From Linnemannia elongata (Eukaryota; Mortierellomycota; Mortierellomycetes; Mortierellales; Mortierellaceae), in contig JAXBDG010000012.1 in assembly GCA_036320915.1 (NCBI GenBank), forward strand, positions 1,848,501-1,912,500: a stretch of DNA of 64,000 nt. The letters are read 5' to 3'. Shown piece by piece: positions 56,092 to 64,000 of this stretch. The notes under the pieces are model-generated. The model was not told where the DNA came from. It worked only from the letters and a program-made list of their open reading frames with translations, and did not search any database. A program made the position numbers and the translations under genes. Each line of letters begins with the position of its first letter. The first letter of the stretch is position 1.

Positions 56092-57291
56092 CTACGCAAA
56101 CCAAGACTCAACCTCAACTGCAAGTCCATCCTCAGCATTCGTTCCAATAACCCGATCGGCCAACTTCTTCATATCATCATGTCCATTCTCCATACACAAG
56201 CCTAACCCGGCAAACTGTAACATCTCGGCATCGTTCAACAAATCCCCAAACGCTACTACTTCTTCCCGAGGGATGTTGTGCAGGGCGCAGTAGGCAGAGA
56301 GGCCAAGACCTTTGTTGACACCGGCGGCCGAGATCTCGAGGAAGTAATTGCCAGAGTATGTTAGGGTCAGACCTGGTGGGCGGTCCTCCTTTCCTGTGGA
56401 GGTGGTAGTGGTGGGGGAGGTAAGAGAAGCAGGGAGGAACTCGTAAACGGCAGGAGCAGTCCGATTGCGATCGAGAGCCATCAACTTCACGATCCCTCCT
56501 CGACCGGGTAAAGACTGAATGAATTGTTCAAAGGAGTCGATGGAGGTGTATTCGTAGTAGATGCTGTGCTTCCGTTCGAATTCCCAGGTCTTGTCGCAGA
56601 CAAATGTTGTGTCCTGAGCGTATTGAGGTGTCCAGTCTGCTGTTGGGGGTTGTGGACCAGTGTACGGGTTGAGGAAATAAATCACTTCGCATGCGAAGCC
56701 TGGTCGTCCTTGCATTTCTCCTTTGTTGTTGTTGATATTAGTGGTGGTTGTGGTTGTGGTGGGGTCATGGCTCTGGGCTTGATCCTGGAGGAGGTACTGG
56801 TCTGGGTTCAGAAGAGACTTTTCCGGGACCTTCTCCCTTGGTGTCATGAACCCACGGATCTGAGCACGAAGAGTCTGGACCATTTCCAGAGCCTGGTCGA
56901 GGGGCATGAACTGTGGGACAGAGATCTGGCGGGTCCGCGGGTTATAGTTCAGGGCGCCGTTACAACAGATGACGGCGTCGGGGATCATTTGGCCGTGGAA
57001 GAGGTCAATGACTTTTTGGATTGAGCGCGGAGAGCGACCAGAGGCGATCATGATTTGCATGTGCTGTTGTGCGGTGGTGGTAGTAGAAGGAGAAGTATTA
57101 GAGTAGGATTGGGCGAGGGAAAGAGCTTTGATAGATCGGGGGGAGATGGTGTGTTGTGGGTTGAGGAGTGTCCCGTCTAGGTCTGTGACTAGAAGGGTTG
57201 GAAGCTTCTGGGAGCGGTGGAAGGTGATCACTGGAGCTAGCATTCTTGGGGTGTTTCTGGTTTGTTGACGAGAGATGACGATGGAAGGCAA
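56092..57291 (-). CDS. Cof-type HAD-superfamily phosphatase
   Basis: Single exon, 399 residues from ATG at 57291 (an internal Met at residue 17 is an alternative start). HAD motifs in order: I, VTDLDGTLL with nucleophile Asp37 and Asp39; II, IMIASGRSP; III, Lys in AAGVNKG (about 333); IV, FGDLLNDAEM with the GDxxND metal site (about 353). The C2B-type cap lies between motifs II and III, and contains Thr and Asn low-complexity inserts (TTTTTTTNINNN) not found in bacterial relatives. Members dephosphorylate sugar phosphates, nucleotides or cofactors; the substrate here is unknown. Confidence 0.9.
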   Translation of the reverse strand: MPSIVISRQQTRNTPRMLAPVITFHRSQKLPTLLVTDLDGTLLNPQHTISPRSIKALSLAQSYSNTSPSTTTTAQQHMQIMIASGRSPRSIQKVIDLFHGQMIPDAVICCNGALNYNPRTRQISVPQFMPLDQALEMVQTLRAQIRGFMTPREKVPEKSLLNPDQYLLQDQAQSHDPTTTTTTTNINNNKGEMQGRPGFACEVIYFLNPYTGPQPPTADWTPQYAQDTTFVCDKTWEFERKHSIYYEYTSIDSFEQFIQSLPGRGGIVKLMALDRNRTAPAVYEFLPASLTSPTTTTSTGKEDRPPGLTLTYSGNYFLEISAAGVNKGLGLSAYCALHNIPREEVVAFGDLLNDAEMLQFAGLGLCMENGHDDMKKLADRVIGTNAEDGLAVEVESWFA

Positions 57292-57956
57292 GTGAAATGT
57301 AAGATGAAAAGGGTGCTGGATGGTGATTCGTTATCATCCCCCTTTCTCATGTCACAGTTGTTGAGCAGATAGAGGGGATGAGGGGGTGACGGGAGGGAAG
57401 ATAAGATATTTTTTTTAGTGGCGTCGCCAGATGTGACCGCTTTACTAAAACATCAAAAGATATGCATGTGCAAAAAAAGGGGTGAACATATTTCAGTGTA
57501 AACCTCTCCAGTGTAAAGGCACCGTGGCTGTTGAATTTAGGTGTAAAGTCAATAAAATGTTGTCTACAAACCCAATACCTGTGGTATGGGTTATTTCCTC
57601 CATATGAAGCTTGATCATTTCTCAACCCATACCAAGGTATACACAGCTGTAGAGATCTGATTGGCTGGTGAATGTGCATTTAGAGGGAGGGAGTCAAAGT
57701 TCCCTGTTTTTCAAGGCTACAATTGAGGGGGTCATACGGATGCTTTTTTTTTTATTCACAACATGCTCGCATTTCGCATTGGCAAGCTCACAACCTCCAT
57801 TCGTTCCTTCTCTTTGCTCCCTCTGTTCTGTCTCTATCTCTATCTCATACATACTTGACACACCAATAACGCCAACAACAGCAATAACAACAACAACAAC
57901 AACAACTAGGCCAATGCCGTTGCTTGTTACTCATTTGTGAATCAATCAACACAAAA
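57292..57956. other. Intergenic boundary between conserved block and mobile-element block
   Basis: No gene seen. ACA/ACAACA repeats at 57870-57910 precede the next gene relic. Confidence 0.45.
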
Positions 57957-60900
57957 ATGAAGACAGCAAACAATTCAGTCGCGCGTAAACGACAAACAAC
58001 ATCTCAACAACCACAACCACAAGAAGCGCTAATACAACTACCGCAGGAAACGATAACTCAACTACCACAAGAAGATCCTGTGCCTGCTCAGCAATTGCAG
58101 GAAGCATTAGCACTATTTCAACAATCACAGGAGACTTTACCTCAACAATCACAGGAAAGGCTAACACAATTACCTCAGGAAGAGCCTGTTCGACAGGTAC
58201 AGGAAGCAGTAGCACTATTGCAGCAACTATACCATACAAAGCACACACCAGCTCAGCAGCCACAACCACTTGGTCAAGTGCACGGTACATCTTCCTCAGC
58301 ACAGTCCACAGTCGCAGCAGCAGCAGGGGACTCAGTGAAGCGCAAGCGCAGGATAACAGGTATTAGCTTGATACCGCCGATTTATTGTCGATGTTGGGGT
58401 TTGATGAAAAGGGTCCTTATTTAGAGTCCACTCTCTCCCCCGCTTATGTGCTACACCTTAGCTTCAGCAACGACTTTTGAAGAAGCCGTTTCGGATGGAT
58501 TGGCATCCGAAGCGGAGTTGAACCAGAGTCTACAAGCTCGGACACCAAAAAGAACGCGAGGGCGTCAGAGACAGAGTTTAAACGCCCGGGTAGAACGTAT
58601 GTGTTAAACCAAACTAGTGGTAGTATTGTACAGTTATACCTTTCTCTGCCTTTTCTGCCTTTTCTGATGGACTATCCTTTAACATTTCTGCCTCTGTTCT
58701 TTTTTTACTCTAGAGGAGTTTTCCGCGCTAATGAAAGTTTTATCAACATGTCGCAACACCAACGCTGTCGTAGGAGGTGAAGGTTCGCAAGGCAGCAGTT
58801 CGGCGGCTCACGAATTGCGCCAGAGAGGGACGATGTTCCGCCTTCAGGGCATGAATTTTGAGAACGAGAACTTGGCTTGCAATACTAAGGACGCATACTC
58901 AGTCTATCTCAAACTCTTCCAGGTAAGAGCATAGAACATCACCCATCCAAAGATCATGACTGAATACCATTGTTCATGCACATTGGTTGTATAGTGGTTC
59001 TTATCCGTGAATGATGTCTCGCATAGGACTTTTGTGACAGGATGTACGTGTTCGAGAAGGACTTCCGATATGAGGTCTCCGAGGAGAAAGTCCTTGTGTT
59101 TTTTAAGGACTTCATGTTTAAGAGGAAAATTCCCAAGGTCTTCAAGGCTGACGACACCAAAGACGTGAGGGTGGCTCTTGCATTGGTAACGTCGAATTCC
59201 AATAAGGCAAATCGTCGACCAGTTGATCTGCGCGCAAGCACGTTTTACAGGATCTGTTAGGAATGATGTATAGAATGAATAGGAGTATCAGGTATTGTTG
59301 TGCAGTGGAGTTCAGATGCGGATTATATGCTAATCTTCATTATCTGTCTACAACTGTGTCGATTATGAACTCACCTACCAGTCCTGGAAAAAGACCCGTA
59401 GGAGAAGGATGGGTCCAAGGTCCTGCAGGTGCTATGCGAGGATCGACTATGGATCAGGCATTAAACGCGATCATCCATTTGCAAACACGGCAAAGTAATC
59501 GTATCATCAATCCCAACCCAGCGCCACATCTACGAAAGAGTACGGCGATCAAGGAGACTCTCCGCAAATACAATAACGACCTTGTGATCGGCGAATTGGT
59601 CAACCATCGCAACTGGTCTGCCTCCTGCGCGGTCAGAAACACATACAGATCGACGAGCATATAAGGTGTGTGCGAGAGCGAGAGGGAGAGAGAACATTGA
59701 AATTATGTAGGAGCAATAACAGGAAGCGCAATATATTGAGTGCAACTAACAACAATTTGTATCCCATGTAACCTTTGTTAGGTGTCTTTTAGACGCATGG
59801 CAGCAATCAGTGTCGGAAACATCGCCTGCGATGAGATTACATCTCTCGCTAGCGATAAGACATGCCATGCTCCTGAGAGACGAGGACGTTCGAGGGATCT
59901 CCTACTCAGACATCTTTATGGATCCTGCCTTCAATGTTGTAGGCGGTACTCAAAACCTGGTTTACTTGATGACCTCTTTTCACAAGGGCAAAACCAACCC
60001 GTCAGGCAAGCTGTTGTATGGCGTTTCTTCTAGACATTCTGATGTACGTCGTTGCAGGGTTGGCGCGCTTGGGTTCTACTTCTATGACCTGTTCCGTATA
60101 AGCTTGAAGCACCTACCCTTTTACAATTTTACGTTCTGTGTTGTGTTGAGTGCATGTATAAAGTCTGACTATGACAAGTACTCTTGTCCTCATTTCTATT
60201 CGCGCGTTGTGGATATGACTTTAGGTCAAACATGAGAGCCACCAGATTTTGATGACCCCGATTGGATCAGTACAAAGCTCGTTCACACTTGGCCCAACGT
60301 GAAGGACGAGCTATCATATGAAAGCCAAGCGGACTCCACAAGAGACTGTTTCAAACGTCAGCGCGTATCGTGCCGTCACATCACTCATTCCGGCCGTCAT
60401 AGTGGTGCAAGCGAGGCCAAGATGTTACGAATCAGGCGAGAGGATATCAAGAAGGCAGGCCGTTGGGTATATCAGAACAGCAAATTGGACGAGTACTAAG
60501 ATAACGACCCCTCTTACCTTTTTGCGGTTCAGATGGCTGGATTTCTCGGTGGACAAGTACCTTTCCATCTCAAGCGGAACGAAATCTCGCCTAGTTTGGA
60601 CTTGCAACGACAAATATTTCCTTTCATCAAAACCGCATTCGGACCTCCAGGCAGCTCTGAGTAGGATGAATGGCAAGAGGAGTGCATGCACGAAATGGAG
60701 GAGACGAACACCAATGATCCTTCCCAACTCAGTAGTGTCTTGCCGCTGCAGTACGATCCGAACGTCCGAGGTTTTGTCCCATCCAACACTCGACAATCTG
60801 ACCTGGCGAAACAATGCTTTTTAAAGGCACTACTTCGCCTACGACGAGTGATCCTTCAGGATGCTGCTGAGTACCTGTGCAGATTCACCGATGTGGAGTC

Positions 60901-61243
60901 GCCTCTACTTGCATTCGGAGTGTTCAAAACGGCAGCTTTCCAGGCCTTTAAGGAGCAGGTAGAGGCAGCGTTGAGCTCGAAGGATGTGGCATTGCCGGTG
61001 GACATGCATCCCAATGTGAAGATGGTTCTACAGGACCAGCAACGAGTTCTCGTTCGGCAAGGGGAGATAATGGTCAGGCTACTGGGAAGTTTTGAGAACA
61101 TGGAGCGCGAGATGCAAGGGCTTCGAAGGACAGCAGCTGAACGCCTGGATCAAGCCATGATATATGTGGACACTCTCTTTGACTGTGGCATGAGCTATTT
61201 CAAGGATACTACTTCCGTGTCGAGTCCAATTTGGATTATCTGA
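57957..61243 (+). pseudogene. Crypton/Ndc10-type tyrosine recombinase, decayed
   Basis: A string of exon-like pieces in changing frames. 57957-58361: Gln/Pro-rich N-terminus ending KRKRRIT. 58731-58922: ACNTKDAYSVYLKLFQ, donor at 58923. From 59036: DFCDRMYVFEKDFRYEVSEE, a SAM-like core-binding domain. 59400-59664: YNNDLVIGELVNHRNWSAS. 59810-60150: recombinase core with IRHAMLLRDEDVRGISY and RHSDVRRCRVGALGFYFYDL. 60299-60499: HITHSGRHSGASEAK (HxxR) and GRWVYQNSKLDEY with the likely catalytic Tyr, then TAA. 60530 onward: MAGFLGGQVPFHLKRNEISP and LDLQRQIFPF, TAG at 60662, and a coiled C-terminal part to 61243. The layout is that of fungal Crypton recombinases. Stops and frame changes make it a relic. 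Confidence 0.65.
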
Positions 61244-61284
61244 ACTGCCGACTCGGCCCCTCCGCCCTTGGTTCTGGTTCTGTT

Positions 61285-61470
61285 TAGGGCTCCTAATCGA
61301 ATTGATCGAATCGAATTTGGACTATTTCAATTTCGATTCGAATAAAGTAAACTTGAATCCGATTCGAATTCGATTGAAGCTGAAGGTTCGAATCAATCGA
61401 AGCATTCGAATCAATCGAACCATTCGAAGTAATCGAAGCATTCGGACCATTCGAACCATTATTAATGCAC
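61285..61470 (+). repeat. TCGA-rich tandem repeat block
   Basis: Overlapping ATTCGAATCAATCGAA-type units, most regular at 61388-61460. Each unit is partly self-complementary. No coding content. Confidence 0.7.
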
Positions 61471-61598
61471 GTCATCAACAAGGGTGCCGAGTTTTGGGAG
61501 TACGCAATCAGACTAATGTATAGCAAAGCAAGCATCACTCCTCTTTCTTTCTTGTCTTTATTCTCCTTCCATTTTCCTTGCCCTATATAACTCTTGAT

Positions 61599-64000
61599 AT
61601 GAGTAGACGCCGCCCTCGATCAATCATTGACTCGGAAGAAGACGACGACCTTTTTAAGGTCAGTTTTAAGTTTTTGTGTATGTTGGATGGTAAACGTTGA
61701 ACCTTAAAAACACCTATTGACACATAACCTTGTGACTCTTCTGCAGATTGATGAAATCAGCAATGTGTTCTCCAGTTGTGGTCTTCCTGTCGGCAACATG
61801 GACATTGAAAGTGTAGGGAGTGACATTGCCAGCCAAAAGAAAGGCGTTCGCACCTGGGGGTATCAAGAACAAGTGGGCAGAGCGTGCTACGTCTTCGAAA
61901 AGTAACGGTGTGATCGTGCGCTGTCTTTATCCTGGCTGCAAGCAGACATACGCCACAAGTTCAATGACCACTTCTGGAATCAACAATCATTTGGGCAAAG
62001 CTCATCGCATCACTCGGGATAGTGGCGTAAACGATGGAAGCCTCTCCAGAGGTGGACAGTTGGATGTACTACTCCGTTCCTCCACACAACCAAGAGCTTT
62101 TGACCCAACCAGTTTCAATGACTTGTTGGTCCGTTTCATTGTTACAACAAAGCAGCCATTCTCCATTGTCAAGAGTCCAGCCTTTCAAGAACTTTTGAAC
62201 CACGCTACGATGGCTAATGAGCCTCAGGTCAGGCTCCCTTCAGATGACACAATGGCAACAAAGGTAAAGTGTCTCTGCTTATTGAATGATGTTCTAGCCC
62301 ATTAAAATGCCTCTATCACAACCCTTCTAACCAGATTAATTTGAATTAAACCAAACGCAAATACTTTGAGATGGAAGAACAAGTGATTGCAATGTTCGCT
62401 GACGTGCACAAAGTGTCTTTGACGACTGGCGGTTGGACAAGTCCATCTCAAGACGACTTCTTGGGCGTGATGGCACACTGGATTGACAGTAATTGGACCC
62501 AGAGAGAGTTGGTGATTGAATTCGAGCCATTGCAGGGTGCCCATAGTGGCGAAAACCTTGCCGAGGCTTTGGTGATAGTTCTTGAACGATTCCGTCTCGG
62601 CGAAAAACTCCAAAGCATCACCACTGACAATGCAACTAATATGGCCAAGATGGTGCGAGATCTTGTACAGCATCCAAAGGCAATTGACTGGTATGTTGTT
62701 TAGTGGAAAATATCGTAATTGAACCAATGTACATAATGGGACTTTGGTTTTTAACTTGCATCTTTTCTCATTTTATTAAGGACACTCGGAGGCAACTTAT
62801 ATCATGTACCATGCCTTGGTCATATCATAAATCTGGCGGTTCAAACGATGCTAGGTAAGGATGTTAACTTTCCAAAAAATTTTAAGTCGACTGAAAGTCG
62901 ACTGATAAGTGATACTATGCGTAGTGTAAGCTCTTCTGCAGTGGTAGCCATGGTGTTTGGGTTCTAACTTTCTTTTTTTCTTCGGCAATACGCATTCTTT
63001 TGATCATATATATTTTAAGTAGCAAGCTCTCCTTGACTTCATCTCTGAAGGGGGAAAAGAAGCATGATAACACAGTCGGGCCTCCATCGCCTAACGCGCA
63101 AAATGAAAAATGATAATCGTGCATAATTCGGTGACAGTTCAAAGGACATGCTGTACCTATCCCGTTAGTGATTGGATCAAAGAACACTTTGTAGCGGTGA
63201 GATGCATGTCATAACTATCATGAGGAGAGTGACAAGCGTACAGAGCAATATGTTTACTTGTCGCAAAGGCAAAAAAAAGGAACAGAACGAAAATTTTGTG
63301 CCAGGCGGTTGCTGGGCAATGGTTCATTTTTTCGTATCTCTGCTCCGCCTCTCACAAGGAACGCGTGCTGGCGCTCTGTTTCAAAAACAAAACATCCCTT
63401 ACCCAGCCTTGAACCTGTATAATTGTTTCACTTAGTACCAGGGTTCCGGCTTCTCCATCGTCATTTCCTGCGAATGTTTGTGAATCTGAGACTCTGAGAT
63501 AGAGAAGGTGTCAGTCGACTCCAATTTTTTTCAGTCGGGTTTATCGACTGGCGACTTACACCCTTAATGCTAGGTCCTGGTGGTTTGAATGATCAGCCGC
63601 CTGAGAATGAAAATCTCTACCCCAATGACGATGAGGATGAGGAGGACGCCAAGCTTAAGGTCGCCAAGCTAACTACGCTGAAGAAATTGAGGATGGGCAT
63701 CATCAAAGTCAGGTACAATGAATTGATCTACTTTTTTTTGGTCGTCTTTATTGAAATTATAGAACTCTACTAACCATATATTACTTACTTACTGTACAAA
63801 TCGTTGCCACAAAGGATCCAAAAGTTTGCCCGTATTTGCGACATTGTGAAATGCCCAAAGCTTGCACTGATAAGGGATGTCCGCACGCGATGGAACTCAA
63901 CGTTCTCCATGGTGGATCGAGCAATCGATCTCAAGGATGCCTATCAGTCCATATGTCAGAACGAGCCAACACTTGCGACATACACCTTGGAGGAGGATGA
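61599..64000 (+). pseudogene. hAT-family transposase, interrupted, runs off window
   Basis: ATG at 61599 (MSRRRPRSIIDSEEDDDLFK), donor at 61659, exon 2 from 61747. A frame change near 61835 leads into a BED-type zinc finger: GIKNKWAERA, CLYPGCKQTYATSSMTTSG and NNHLGKAH. Then 62371 onward: TTGGWTSPSQDDFLGVMAHW, ITTDNATNM (catalytic region Asp), CLGHIINLAVQTMLG. There the coding sequence is split by a 711-bp insertion and resumes at 63575 as PGGLNDQPPENENLYPND, then after an intron RIQKFARICDIVKC and VRTRWNSTFSMVDRAI. The dimerisation domain lies beyond base 64000. Broken by the frame change and the insertion. Confidence 0.85.
62856..63566. mobile_element. Nonautonomous hAT element inside the hAT transposase gene
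   Basis: 711 bases with imperfect inverted ends: TAAGGATGTTAACTT on the left and TAAGGGTGTAAGTCG on the right (minus strand). Flanked by an 8-bp target duplication ATGCTAGG (62848-62855 and 63567-63574), as hAT insertions make. Sub-terminal AGTCGACTG-type motifs recur near both ends. Removing the element and one duplication leaves the host reading frame open across the site, so the insert is a real insertion into an exon, not an intron. Confidence 0.85.

Overview
This looks like nuclear DNA of a filamentous fungus, most likely Mortierellomycotina (a Mortierella-type species). The evidence is short GT-AG introns in otherwise ordinary fungal genes, Crinkler-type effector genes, F-box/LRR genes, and a repeat load of Tc1-like, LINE, hAT and tyrosine-recombinase elements. 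The lineage is an inference from gene content; I ran no database search.

Layout. (1) 1-29.9 kb is an accessory, repeat-rich block. A unit of about 3.6 kb is present twice in direct orientation (1-3619 and 17076-20626). It carries a decayed DDE transposase, a tiny intact secreted six-cysteine peptide gene, and a 3'-terminal piece of 28S rRNA. Between and after the copies lie a 5'-truncated LINE with a 19-bp target duplication and a nested MITE, a divergent pair of Crinkler genes, a decayed zinc-finger gene ending in a PCNA-interacting (PIP) motif, two F-box/LRR genes, a kinase fragment, a small secreted protein, two solo LTRs with 4-bp target duplications, a minisatellite, a second MITE and two more 28S fragments.

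(2) 29.9-57.3 kb is a conserved gene block. In order it holds an ER p180/kinectin-like coiled-coil protein (-), a glyoxal-oxidase-type copper radical oxidase (+), mitochondrial 2-enoyl reductase (+), ribosomal protein uS15/RPS13 (-), an FAD monooxygenase (+), a Swi5 recombination mediator with a long charged N-terminus (-), a uridine-phosphorylase-like enzyme (-), a TAPR1/HAPSTR1-like poly-Gln protein (+), and a Cof-type HAD phosphatase (-). Exon joins were checked for splice sites and phase.

(3) 57.9-64.0 kb is mobile-element territory again. A decayed Crypton/Ndc10-type tyrosine recombinase is followed by a hAT transposase running off the window end. The hAT gene is interrupted by a 711-bp nonautonomous hAT element with an 8-bp target duplication.

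The genes do not form one pathway. The conserved block is ordinary housekeeping and metabolism. The accessory block is a mosaic of effector-like genes, secreted peptides and mobile elements. Its most striking parts are the twin six-cysteine peptide genes inside a nearly identical conversion-like tract, the dispersed 28S fragments, and the zinc-finger/PIP-box gene relic.
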